This document shows, in pieces, positions 1 through 10,658 of a stretch of DNA of 64,000 nt; within the stretch, counting starts at the first letter, position 1, and each line of letters starts with the position of its first letter. The notes beneath the pieces were generated by a model. The model did not search any database, was not told the origin of the DNA, and worked only from the letters and a program-made list of their open reading frames with translations. The position numbers and the translations under genes were made by a program. This DNA comes from Oscheius onirici. Its lineage: Eukaryota > Nematoda > Chromadorea > Rhabditida > Rhabditidae. The stretch is taken from positions 6,014,001 to 6,078,000 of the forward strand of contig OW051471.1 of NCBI GenBank assembly GCA_932521025.1, read 5' to 3'.

Positions 1-1956
1 GAACGTCCTTTGAGCCTGCGCCTCGGAATTTTTAACGATGCTCCAATTAGAAAATAGTGACAGCATCCCTTACTCGAAACCACACTCGGCTCAGATTACG
101 GGCTATCCATTTCGGTGGTGAGAGAGACGACACCTCCCATCATCATATCCTTCCAGTCCGTTCCCAGAGCCATATAACTCTAAGCCGAGCGTTGATTGTC
201 TTCAAAACGATGCCGTTTAATTCGTCTCGAAACACATTATTCCTTGGTTTTCGTCTTCCATCTTTCCCCAGATGTTGTCTTCTTTCGAACACCAACATGT
301 AGTATTTAAAACATGTAATATATCATATTGTTTCATTAGAAACACATCGGGGATAGAACCAGCAGAAGAGCTTTCACACCTCGTCAGTCATCCATCCCGC
401 GCCTTCTCCGATTTCCGAAATTCTCTCGGGGGAGGCATCAGCTATCCGTTTGTCTCTTCTGGACTCCTTTTAGCCCATCCTTTCCTGCTTTTTATATACA
501 CTACCGTGTTCCAATCGACTTCTAATAGACGGAAAGTCGTTCGAAATCCTTATCCGGGTCATTTTTCCTGGCGGGCGGAAAATGAGAGCTGGCGTTTGAA
601 ATGGCTCCAGGGAGGCAATCCGTTAGAGGAAGCGTCGTCGAATCCCGGAATTATCAGCTGCTGCGAGTGAGAGAAGCACAATTGGCTCAATCTGGAAGAT
701 ACGAGAGAGAGGCTCAATTAAAGTTGGATCATAATTGTGTCCAGAGTAATTGGTATCGCATTCGAGACTCTCTCTCTTGCACATTCCACGCTATCAGTCC
801 GCTTCTTCAGCCCATACTAAATCACGCTTCCAACCTCTTCAATCTGTCGTCAGCCACCACCGTATTCAGAGGGTCGATCATACTCGTCTTTATCTTTTAG
901 CCTCTCGGATCTTCTGGGACAGCTCATACGATAGTGCGCTATGGCGGGTTCCGTCCTTTCCCTCGTCGCTTTTTGAATATTCACTCCTGGGAATTCGTTT
1001 GCGTCTGTCTTCCGCCGCTCGACCAGATGTACTTCCAGTAGACCTCCTTCACCCTTGACAACCCGAAATTCGTGTTTTTAGATGGCTCTCCGAGTCCGCT
1101 CGGAAATTGCCCTCGTTTTTGCCCTGAAATCGCCGTACTCTTGTCTATCAGAAGGGCTCACCGTAGTTCAGAGCAAAACATCAAATTGTAGTCTTGGAAG
1201 TGACCCTGTTTCCCGATATTTTCCTCGAAGCCAGTGACCATTTATTGCCTCGCGTACAAAGAAGCTAGCATGGTCGCTGTTTGCTTGTCCACCAGCTTCT
1301 GCAGCTGTAGTTTCTCTTCTTCTTCTTTATGTAGTATTTCAAGCCTCGAAATAGCAAGTTTTTCTTCTCCTGGTTGAGGCCGTTTTCGGCGGTGGCCAGC
1401 TTACGTGGTTAGAGTCGGTGGTGCGCTCTAACTCGATTCGTCTCCAATCAGCGGTCCATTCTTCCCCAAGTTGCCATCCTGGCTGCCATTGATCAAACTG
1501 TCTCCCAGATTTGCCACCTCCAGTAGACGTCATCGTCCTCGTTCTCACGGAATCGGGTGTCCTTCTTGGGAAGAGCTCAAATCATTTCCGAAACACGCCC
1601 TCACCTGGTCGTCATGCCGTCGCCATAGCGAGGACGGCCAGTCTGTCATTATTTGATTCTTTCCTGACTCAAGTTCATCCCTTTGTCCGAAAAAGTATCG
1701 ATAGCCTTCTCTTTGTCTCAGGGGAGCCTTTTCGCATGAAAGAATCTTCAGAATCGGGGTTGGTCCTCCGACTTTCGAGGTCTCAGCGATCTATTCTTAT
1801 TCTTTCAAGAGAACTTTTGAAGTGTTTGATTGTAGTCTACCTGAAGATCAAAAGAAACCCCATAATTGTAGCTGTATAATTCGTTTTTCAAACTGTTTGG
1901 TTCGTTAGTTGTAATTACTCCTCTCATCTTTTTCTCCGAGTTTCATTGATCCTGGG
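1..1956. other. upstream intergenic DNA, no gene recognised
   Basis: I see no coherent gene on either strand. The short open frames here do not join through splice sites into a recognisable protein. As this DNA lies directly upstream of the cholinergic promoter, it is the likely place for neuron-type enhancers of unc-17/cha-1, but no specific element can be named by eye. Confidence 0.5.
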
Positions 1957-1989
1957 TATAAATTGACACCGTGGGAACTTAGTCACTCT
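1957..1989 (+). promoter_or_regulatory. TATA box and initiator of the cholinergic locus
   Basis: TATAAAT at 1957-1963 is followed, 26 nt after the start of the box, by TCACTCT at 1983-1989, which fits the initiator consensus YYANWYY with the A at 1985 as candidate +1. The spacing is textbook for a TATA/Inr core promoter. It stands about 350 bp upstream of the unc-17 start and precedes a short exon-like block with a perfect splice donor. Function is inferred. Confidence 0.55.
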
Positions 1990-2073
1990 GCTCTCTTACT
2001 CCCTTCTTCCATTTCCAACCGACGTTTTCAGTTCCAACAGTCGTTTTAGCTAGTGTTTTCGTCTTTCTACCAG
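1985..2073 (+). other. candidate shared untranslated leader exon (unc-17/cha-1)
   Basis: The block from the initiator to CAG|GTGAGT (donor at 2074) has no ATG-led frame into either gene. Acceptors that could receive it are TTTCTCAG ending at 2216, 117 nt before the unc-17 ATG, and AGTTTTAG ending at 4669, only 9 nt before the cha-1 ATG. In C. elegans one noncoding first exon is spliced either to unc-17 or to cha-1, and unc-17 lies inside the first cha-1 intron. The same layout is predicted here. RNA data would decide. Confidence 0.5.
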
Positions 2074-2333
2074 GTGAGTATTAGTCTGTAGTGTTGTAGA
2101 CATCATTGGAATATTTGTGCTTATGAAAAGACGTTCCAAGTTGTCTCAATAAGAGTTCCGAGATCAAAGGCTGTGACAGTTCTCGCCTTGCCGGGAAAGT
2201 TCTTCTTGTTTCTCAGTTAGATCCGGTGGGGCGGGGCCACAGGCCCTTTCAAGTCGGTCCGAAGACGCACACACAAATTGCAGGCCGATGTGCGCTTCTC
2301 GATAGCCCCGCCCCTACCCGGTTCAACAACATC

Positions 2334-4612
2334 ATGGGCTTTAACGTTCCTGTCATTAATCGCGACTCGGAGCTGCTCAAATCACAGTTGAAAACATGGA
2401 TCGACCAGCCGGACAACCAGAAAAAGATGGTCCTCATCATTGTGAGCATAGCACTCCTTCTCGACAACATGCTCTACATGGTCATCGTGCCCATCATTCC
2501 CAAATATCTACGAGACATTCACGCTTATGATGTCGAATTCTACGGCTATCACAATGAAACGATCAAGCTGCCGAACGGAACATGGATCATCAGACCAGTC
2601 GGAACCAAAGTCGACTACAAAGACGAAGAACTGGCTCTTGGCTGGCTCTTTGCCTCCAAAGCCATGCTTCAAATTTTCATCAATCCGCTCAGTGGATACA
2701 TCATTGATCGTATTGGCTACGAAATCCCGATGATCGTCGGACTAACCGTCATGTTCAGTTCAACGGCCATCTTTGCTCTTGGAAGAAGCTACTCTGTGCT
2801 CTTCTTCGCCAGAAGTCTCCAGGTGGGTAGCTGTTGATAATTCTTTCTTTCGGGTTTCATTGGGCCGCTTTACAATTAGAGACGCCATGGGTTGGTCACC
2901 CTTCAATTACTCCAGAGACTAGATTTTTCGATAACAGACAGCCTTCATTTGGAGAAAATTGCAGTTTTTTCGTCTGAAAATCATGCCTATTTGGATTTCT
3001 TGTTGAGATTTTGGCCAAAAATCTGACCTGTTATCTCGTTGGAAAGAGATCGATCTGTTCTCAGACAGCGTGAAGAAAATTCCTGGGAATGGCGTAGAGG
3101 GCCATCTCTAACAGCAAAGCAGCCCGCAGAAAACGAGTTCATTTTGAGGCCAGATGAACAAAGAACCGAATATTCTCAAAAATTTCTGTTTTCAGGGCTT
3201 TGGATCGGCGTTTGCTGATACGTCGGGTCTTGCCATGATCGCAGACCGTTTCAACGAAGAAGGAGAACGGTCAGCAGCCCTTGGTATAGCCTTAGCCTTC
3301 ATTTCCTTCGGATGTCTCGTGGCTCCGCCGTTCGGATCAGTTCTTTACAACATTGCTGGGAAACCAGTGCCTTTCCTCATTCTTGCCTTTGTCTGTCTCG
3401 CGGACGCTCTGGCCGTCTTCATGGTCATTCAGCCAGGCAAACGAGGTCCGACCAATGCAGCAGGTGAACGGATCCAAGGCACTCCCATGTGGCGACTTTT
3501 CATGGATCCCATGATTGCTGTCTGTTCGGGAGCTTTGATCATGGCCAACGTCTCACTGGCTTTCCTTGAGCCAACTATCACAACCTGGATGAGTGAGACT
3601 CTTCCGGATACTCCAGGTTGGCTTGTCGGAGTCATCTGGCTTCCTCCATTCTTCCCACATGTCATCGGAGTCTATGTTACTGTCAAACTGCTCAAGTCCT
3701 ACCCCGGCCACACTTATGCTATCGCAGCTTGTGGCCTGGCAATGGAAGGACTCGCCTGTCTGGCGGTTCCCTACACTAACAGCGTCTGGCAACTGATGCT
3801 GCCTCTCAGCTTCGTCTGTTTTGGAATCGCTCTCATCGATACATCTCTTCTTCCGATGCTCGGACATTTGGTCGACACCAGACATGTGAGTAGTCTTTGC
3901 GTAGTACCATTTGATTAGCTCCTTTTCGATGTAACCGACAGAAACGTTTTCTCTCGCTGCAAAATTAGTATATAATACGGTACTTTTATGATACACGGAC
4001 GACACTAGCAAATAGTTCTCATGACTAAGTAAACTGAGGCACACAATTATAAAGTTTGAGTTAAGAAATTTTGTTTTGTAACAATATTCAGTTGTAAAAA
4101 ATCAGTTGATTTGTTGTAATCACAGTAATTACTTTTGAGGTTCCTGATGTTGAAGTTGTCGTTCATGTAGCATCAAATACTCCCAACCTCAGACCCTAGT
4201 CGCTTGGAAAATGCTAAACTTTCAGATCTCAGTGTATGGATCGGTCTACGCCATCGCCGACATCTCCTACAGTTTAGCCTACGCATTCGGACCGATCATA
4301 GCCGGATGGATCGTCTCGAACATGTCCTTCACGGCCCTCAACTACATCATCTGTTTCACAAATGTCTTTTACTGTCCCGTCTTGTGGATCCTTCGCAATG
4401 TCCACGGCTATGACAACCTCGATCCAAAAGACAAGAATGAGGGCACGACAACCTTGAAAAACGAGGGTTATCAGAACTACCACGATGGTCCTGTAGTCCA
4501 TGAGACAAATGGACACATGCCACCAGTCATTCCGGCTGGTGGTCCTCAACCCGGTGCCACATACGGAACACATTACCCGGCAGGGTTTGACCCTCTCAAT
4601 CCCACATGGTAG
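2334..4612 (+). CDS. unc-17: vesicular acetylcholine transporter (VAChT)
   Basis: Proton-coupled antiporter that loads acetylcholine into synaptic vesicles; SLC18 branch of the MFS, 12 membrane spans. Exons 2334-2822, 3196-3885 and 4226-4612 give 521 aa (C. elegans UNC-17 is about 530). The start [11 protein letters not shown] matches the nematode family start. Other matching blocks are [17 protein letters not shown] (span 1), the glycosylated lumenal loop with [49 protein letters not shown] and [16 protein letters not shown]. The cytosolic tail ends GFDPLNPTW, close to the nematode ending. Both introns are phase 0. cha-1 starts only 66 nt downstream, which fits the nested locus. No lesions seen. 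Confidence 0.97.
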
Positions 4613-4678
4613 TCATTGATCTCGGAACTTATTCATGATATTATTTATTGTAGTCAAATGAAGTTTTAGCTGAAGGCG

Positions 4679-7274
4679 ATGGTGGAGAAGGACGACTGGT
4701 ACGAAGTATGTTGCTTTTGGAAGGATTGTCTTTCTGACTCTCGCACGACAATTAGTTCGATGTGTCTTCTTGCGTGTTTCTGTCCTAAGTGTCTGTCCAT
4801 TAACCCGACTCCTCTTCCTTCGAGGTGGTTCTTCCCCAGGGAACAGGCGTCTCCTTCATCTCTTCTAATTAAAGAAGAGGCGCGGATTGAATTCTCTGAT
4901 GACCGTCTCTCGTTTCTTCCAGCGTCTCCTAACTGTACCTGTCTCAGTCAAGGTTTAGATCCTTACATTTGATATTCGAAAAAGGGTTAGAACGAGAGAA
5001 ACGTTCCTTCTTGTCTATCAATTAGTCGTCTAAATTGTTTAGCGAGCTCTTCCTAAACCGCCTGTTCCTCCTCTCGACTACACTCTCGATCGTTATCTCG
5101 AATATGCTGCTGTTGTCGCCGCTGGCCATAAAAGGTAACTCTCTTCCTCTCTTCAATCTGGTTTAAGACCTCTTCATCAAACTCAAAAAGCCGTAGAACA
5201 GTTTCGTCGGGATGGCGTGAAATGGCAAAAAGAGTTGGAGCAAATAGCCGAAACGGAACCAAATTGGGTATTTCAATAGTAGAGTCGTGCAATATGCTTA
5301 GGTGAATCGCTTCTGGTTGCCTGAGATGTATCTTCGAATTCGCGCTCCTTTGCCCGTAAATTCGTCTCCAGCATATGTTTTTCCGCAAAGAAACTTTGTC
5401 AATGAGGAAGAATGTCTGAAATATACGGCTCTGTTGGTTAGAGGAATCTGTGATTACAAAGACAAAGTGGACAAGTTTATTTTAATCAAACCGTGGTGAT
5501 TGAACCGTTTAGACGATCTATTGATAGGGAGATCTCGACTGGAAGAGAGAAAGTCCATATGTGTATGCAGCAGTACGATCGTATTCTGAGCTGCTACCGA
5601 GAGCCAGGAGAAGTTGAGGACAAGCAGTTGGTCAAACCTCGAACAAACAAAGACAACGAACATGTCCTTGTAATGTGTCACAATCAGGTAATTATTCTCA
5701 AGTAATAATATGGGTCAGACTTTCATCGTGCATACACGCTGGGCGGGCAGTCTTCTTCCTCTCGCAGACATCCTTCATCAGCTAAGAGAAGTTCGTCGTA
5801 AAGCGTCGCCGAAAGCACTGGATCCCATTCAAGTACGGCTTCAGTTAGAAATGATAAACTTTAAAGTATTTTATAATTTAAGAATTTTAGGTCGGAGGTG
5901 TGAGTGCAGGAGACAGGACAACCGCAACCCGTTTCTGGCAAGAAATGTCATCTGTAGAAGAAAATACGAAAAGTCTTCGTTGGGCGAAACAGGCTCTATT
6001 TGTCGTTTGTCTGGACGATGTCGAGACGACGAACGGAAAGACCGTTTGCAGTTTACCCGAAAGAGGAAAACACATTTTGGTTGGCGGTGGAAGCCGAAAG
6101 TCCGGTTTCAATAGGTGGTACGACGCTACCATTCAAGTAATATTTCAATCGTCTTGTGGAAATTTAATAATTCAGCTTGTGGTGGCCAACAATGGAATTA
6201 GTGGATTGTGCATAGAACACAGTACAGTCGAAGGAATCGTCATCATCAACATGGCTGAGGAGGCTCTTCGACATGTCGAAAAGGACTGGAGCAGTCGAAT
6301 GGTCTCTTATTCAAATATTTAAGGTAGTAACAAAAAATAATTTCAGATTTGCGAAGAGGAACGTCACTTCTCAGCCAAACCACTAACATGGCATGTCAGC
6401 GAAAAAGCTCGACAATTGCTGGAACAACAAAGGAAGATTTTTGACGAGTTACTATAGTTAGTATTGGATTATGATTCTTTTCAGACACGCGTCTGAACTT
6501 GAGCTGAACGTGGTCGAGTTCAAAGACTTTGGAAAAGATCGGATCAAGCAGATGGGTTTCAGTCCGGATGGCTTTATTCAGTTGGCCATGCAACTTGCTC
6601 ATTACAATCTCCATGGATGTTTGGTCTCGACCTACGAGTCAGCCTCAATCAGACGATTTGGAGCTGGACGAGTAGACAACATTCGAGCGAACACACAAGA
6701 AGCATTGGAATGGGTCACTCAGATGAAAACGAAGGAAGTCGGTCGTGAGAAGAAACTCGAGTTACTGAAAAAGGCAGCTCAAAAGCAGGCTAAAGTAACT
6801 GCCGAGGTAATATTGCTGTTTTCTTGTCAGAATACACGAACATTTCCGAACATCACCGGATACGGAATTGACAACCATCTCTGTGCACTTTGGGTACTGG
6901 CAAGAGAGTCGGGTCAATCCATCGATTTCTTCACTGATCCACTCTTCGCAGAACTGATGCGGTTCCCTCTTTCCACAAGCCAGGTTTTGTTCTCTTTCTG
7001 TGAAAACTATTGCAGAGAATCAGGTGACCACATCAACCGACATTCCCGACTGCTATCTTTGCTATGGAGCTGTCGTCCGGGATGGCTACGGATGGTCAGA
7101 AAATTTCAGTTTTCTTGAGGAAAAATTTTCAGTTCATACAATCTTCAACCGGATAGAGTCATCTTCGCGCCTTCTGCCTTCAAATCCAATTCTCGGACTG
7201 ATCTTTCCCAATTTTCGTTTCACTTAGTTGAAGCTATGAAAGAAATGAGTCAACTTGTAGCAAACAACCAATAA
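4679..7274 (+). CDS. cha-1: choline O-acetyltransferase (ChAT)
   Basis: Makes acetylcholine from acetyl-CoA and choline in the cytosol of cholinergic neurons; carnitine/choline acyltransferase family. Exons: 4679-4705, 5043-5134, 5168-5267, 5302-5474, 5513-5687, 5719-5832, 5891-6136, 6176-6301, 6347-6447, 6485-6806, 6831-6983, 7024-7094, 7133-7274. They sum to 1842 nt, or 613 aa (C. elegans about 627). Family blocks seen: [60 protein letters not shown], the catalytic His in CIEHSTVEG, and the C-terminal [11 protein letters not shown] and PLSTSQ. Introns after the first are 24-58 nt. The 24-nt one (6807-6830) is in frame and could be retained. The 6302 donor (GTCTCT) is weak. AATAAA lies at 7324-7329. 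Confidence 0.95.
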
Positions 7275-7339
7275 GCAATAATAGACAAGGATGCTGTAGA
7301 ATCTGGTGCCAATAGAGTTTTCGAATAAATTATTTATTA

Positions 7340-8347
7340 TCAGCAAGTCGATGTTAAAAGTTCTAATTTCTTTGCCACACATTCGTTGAATCGAGTGGCA
7401 TGATCCGGTGAGATTGAGTCGAGAAGAGCCCTTGCATCGTGGTAATACTTGGTGTGCAAATCGATCTAAAACTTTTCTTCAACATCTATAAATGATAATG
7501 AACCTGAGTGTAATCTCCATTCATCGAGTCGGAGGTTGCCGACGCAATTCTCCAACCTTTCATTGTCAATTCGGTTGTAAACACTCTGCCTTCCTAGAAC
7601 ATTTTCAAAACATTTTTGGGGGTTTCTTTACCTGGGTTTTTATGTTAACGAAGATGAGGTCCGATGTTCTGGGAAGCATTTCCGAAACGGACATATCTTG
7701 CACTTCTAGTCCCAGTTCGTGAACAGCGGCTGAAGTGTTTTATTACTGAAACAGACTGCTCACCTATAGCTTCCAGTTCCAGAGGACCACCAGCTCCTAA
7801 GCCACCATTGACTATTCCTCCTTCCTAAAACAGAACAAAGTTTACGACTAAAATCAGTAGTTACCTCATCGTGTCGTTTTCTATTTTTTGCAGCGATTTC
7901 CTCGAGAGAAAGTGGTGTTCTAGCGGTTCGACTAAGAGCTTCTGGTATGTCCGAGAAAGAAAAGACTTGTTCTTGAGTCGGTGAATGACAGTTTGAGCTG
8001 AGATACTGCTGTCTGGCAGCAGTCCATCGTGCAGAGCTAAGCGTGTTTTGATAGAGTTCAAAAGGACGGACTCACTCCATTTGTTTATAGAGAGGACTGA
8101 CGCCTAGTGTGTCTGCCAGCTGATTGACGCTCAAAGATGAAGAGACAGCTCCACAGATACATTGACTCTCGGGAATCGAAACAGGTAATGATGGTCCAGA
8201 CTGATCAGGAGCTCCAGTACAAGGACTTGGAGGTGGACTTTCTGGCGGGAAGGCGGACATCTGTAGAGGGTAACGGGGTAGTCGAAAAGAACAACGAGAA
8301 GAACATGAAGACGAGGTGGGAGAAGGAGAAGTCCAGCCGGAACGCAT
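7340..8347 (-). CDS. GSKIP-domain protein
   Basis: Minus-strand exons 8347-8076, 8036-7865, 7824-7764, 7729-7632, 7593-7504 and 7465-7340 give 272 aa. The last 110 residues follow the GSKIP (DUF727) fold: helix, DLIFVNIKT strand, EGRVFTTELT, then LLDSISPDHATRFNE near the end, matching the LLDTLSPAYREAF region of human GSKIP. GSKIP binds GSK3-beta and PKA regulatory subunits in vertebrates. The N-terminal half is proline/serine rich and then charged, with no domain I know. The start at 8347 is the first in-frame ATG and could be later. The gene ends 65 nt from the cha-1 stop, tail to tail. Introns are about 35-90 nt. Sure of the domain, less of the N-terminus. Confidence 0.8.
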
Positions 8348-8868
8348 TTCAGAAGTGATGCAAAAGAGGGCGCGAATATGAGAGATTTGTAGTTCTGAGG
8401 AGACGAAAACAAGCAGCTATTTTCGAGAGACTCGGGGCATAAAAGTGATGGGATATTGCGAAATGGAGAAGGAGGAAATGAGCAAATGCAACAGAGCCAG
8501 TCGGTACACAGGCTGATTAGAGCACTCTGGTAAACAACGAAGAGCATTTGAAGACTTTTAGGCGGAAGAGAAAAAGATTCAGTGTAAAAGTTATAGTCGA
8601 GAGAGAAATAGCTGTAAGCCAAGGATCACTTTCTCAGAAGAATCTCGGTCAAATCAATTTTCAATCTGCGGTCTCGGTAAGCATAATAATTTTCCCATGA
8701 ATGATTTGTTGATCCTTTGAAATGAATTTTGTAGTTCTTCAAAAATAAGAAGGTAGAGGAAAGGATGAGTGACGTGAAAACGGAGGAGGCAGTTGGCCGA
8801 TGACGTCATAAACAGCTGAAATCGATTTTGAAGAAGGGGGAAACGGCAAGAAGGTTTATTTGAATGGA
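8348..8868. other. intergenic DNA, no gene recognised
   Basis: Between the GSKIP-domain gene and the peptide-precursor gene, both on the minus strand. It should hold the promoter of the former and the 3' UTR of the latter. Nothing else stands out. Confidence 0.5.
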
Positions 8869-9180
8869 TCACTTGCGACCGAGACCTCGGTAGAAGGGAA
8901 AATGTCCGTCTTCTCTCTGAGATACCGATCGCTCCTTCAACTTAGTTAACGAGCCTAAAAACAACATTCATGTGATCCCTTGTTTGGTAAAAACAACTCA
9001 CGAAGAGATCTCTCCATTGGTACAGACGAATCGAACAAATACATTACCGGCCTGAAACTGTGTTCCCATTCATGCTCATCGAACAGAACACACGCTGTCA
9101 ACTCACCCTTGAGCGGCGTAGTCTTCTTCGGTAGCCCAAGTGGCTGATACGAGAAAGAGACAGACGAGAAGACCCAGCAT
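8869..9180 (-). CDS. putative secreted neuropeptide precursor, C-terminally amidated
   Basis: Minus-strand exons 9180-9107, 9051-9002 and 8954-8869 encode 69 aa. Residues 1-16 (MLGLLVCLFLVSATWA) are a clear signal peptide with a likely cut after Ala16. The protein has one Cys, inside that signal, so no disulfide fold is possible. It ends ...GHFPFYRGLGRK then stop. Gly followed by two basic residues at the very C-terminus is the standard amidation and carboxypeptidase signal, so the predicted mature end is FYRGL-amide. Upstream single or spaced basics (RSLR, KLKER) could be processing sites; no KR pair precedes the peptide. All three exons join in phase with GT-AG borders. I do not recognise the family, and the peptide role is inference. 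Confidence 0.65.
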
Positions 9181-9311
9181 GACGACCTGAGTCTCGAATT
9201 GCTCTTGTTAATGTGAGATGTTGCGTGTGAGAATACGGAAAGAAGTTTGAACGAGAGGCAGAAAAGTTAGTCCAATTAAGCTGCTAATAGTTTTTAGCTA
9301 ATAGTTGAAGG

Positions 9312-9586
9312 TAGGCATGGGAGCGGGCCGGGCCGGGCCTGGGCCGAGATTTGGAAATTTTTTAGAAAAAGGGGTGTTTTTTGATCAAAATGTGCATTTT
9401 CTCATCATTTTTAGTGAAAAGGTCAGCAAAATATAACAATATTACTATTCATCTATTTAGTTCTAAAATACGCTGAAATGCACTGTAATATGACCAGCTT
9501 CATTTTTGGTCTGATCTCGGTCCGATGGCCAAGTCTGGGGAGCGGCCCTGGTGGGCCGGACCAGGCCCGGCCCGTTCCCATGCCTA
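9312..9586. mobile_element. hAT-like MITE, 275 bp
   Basis: The ends are inverted: the left end begins TAGGCATGGGAGCGGGCC and the right end, read in reverse complement, begins TAGGCATGGGAACGGGCC; 22 of the first 23 bases match. The element is flanked by an 8-bp direct repeat GTTGAAGG (9304-9311 and 9587-9594). An 8-bp target duplication with T/CAGG-type ends is the hAT signature. The AT-rich interior has no coding capacity, so it is non-autonomous. Confidence 0.85.
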
Positions 9587-9594
9587 GTTGAAGG

Positions 9595-10430
9595 AGAAGG
9601 AAAGAGCAGAACAATCCAAAAATCTATGTGGTCAATAGAAACAATACGAGTCGGCATTTCTATGCATTCCAAAGCACAGAGCCAAATCACTTCTATTTCG
9701 TATTCCTTCCTATACAATCCACCAGCAACGAGTCAAGAGTTATCCCAGATAAACTTTCAAAATGTGTGGCCATTTTAAAAAGATAATTGCCAAGTCTAGC
9801 AGTAATTGGAGTTAGAGTAAAGGGGTAACTTGCAAAAATAGTTCAAACTCAAAAGGAACGGAGACGTTGCGAAGGAGCATTAATGACTTTATAAGACAAC
9901 CAGTAGGGAGGTATATGAAAAGTCATTTCCATGTGAAACTGCGTGTAAAATGAGCATTGGAAGAAATAGTGAAAAAATGATGTCTAGAGGTGTGAGCTGA
10001 CGTCCTTTTGCAGTCTGACCCTTTTGACAGACTTCGAGAAGGAGAGAGATTCGTTGAGACTAAGGATGCCGAGACTCTGGTCAGTTATCTCTCTACTACT
10101 AAAGCGCAATGGTGTCTGTCGTGGACTCTGTTCATTTGTTTGTTTGTTTGTCCGGGACCTGAAATTTTGGTGTATTGTTAAGTCGCCGTCTCCACCCAGA
10201 CGACCCGGGTTCGATTCCTTTCCTCGCCAAATATTTTTGCAAATTGTTTGGAGTAGGAAACAGAGTCAGGCTAACCGCTAGGGGATTGGCAGGGTCCGGT
10301 TGATCTGTATAAGTTCAGAGAGAGATCGGATAGCCGGAAAATAGGAAAATTCGTATCGATTCTTTAGGAGGGGATGAGAACCCTGGGCGAGAATTAAAAA
10401 GGTCTGATTGATTAGGGAAGGAAGAAAACG
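9595..10430. other. intergenic repeat-bearing DNA
   Basis: No gene recognised. A stretch at 10049-10087 recurs in inverted orientation at 19403-19447 (the 20-mer at 10068-10087 is exact), so it is a dispersed repeat. GGGTTCGATTCC at 10207-10218 resembles a tRNA B box, but the flanks do not form a T stem or a cloverleaf. Confidence 0.5.
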
Positions 10431-10600
10431 TGACAGGATCAGAAGAGATCGGTTAACCGGGGAAGGGATCAGAAGGGATCGGTTGACTGGGGAAGAGATC
10501 AGAAGAGATTGGTTGACTGGGGAAGGGAGCAGAAGGGATCAGAAGAGATCGGTTGACTAGAGAAGGAAACAGAAGAGATCGGTTGACTGGGGAAGGGAAC
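10431..10600. repeat. 30-bp tandem repeat, about five copies
   Basis: Units of exactly 30 bp, consensus AGAAGAGATCGGTTGACTGG then GGAAGGGATC, run at 10441-10470, 10471-10500, 10501-10530, 10541-10570 and 10571-10600, with a 10-bp partial unit (10531-10540) inside. Units differ at a few positions. More degenerate copies precede it. It is purine rich and has no open frame across units. Confidence 0.9.
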
Positions 10601-10630
10601 AGAAGTTAAGAAAAAAACACAAATAGAAAA

Positions 10631-10658
10631 GCCGCCGACAGGCGGCGAAGCCGGCTGG
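10631..10658 (+). repeat. GC-rich hairpin motif shared with 59630-59657
   Basis: GCCGCCGACAGGCGGC folds into a 6-bp GC stem and is followed by GAAGCCGGCTGG. The same 28-nt block occurs in inverted orientation at 59630-59657 with one mismatch. Its role is unknown; a conserved piece of a mobile element is the simplest reading. Confidence 0.7.

Noticed and set aside
6807-6830. 24-nt block in cha-1 as proof of a tiny intron
   Set aside because: It is in frame and free of stops, so it could be an eight-residue insertion; unlike the HDHD5 and CCDC115 cases it is not forced.
10200-10225. tRNA-like B box GGGTTCGATTCC
   Set aside because: The flanks do not pair into a T stem, and no A box or acceptor stem is placed at the right distance. 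At best a tRNA-derived repeat remnant.
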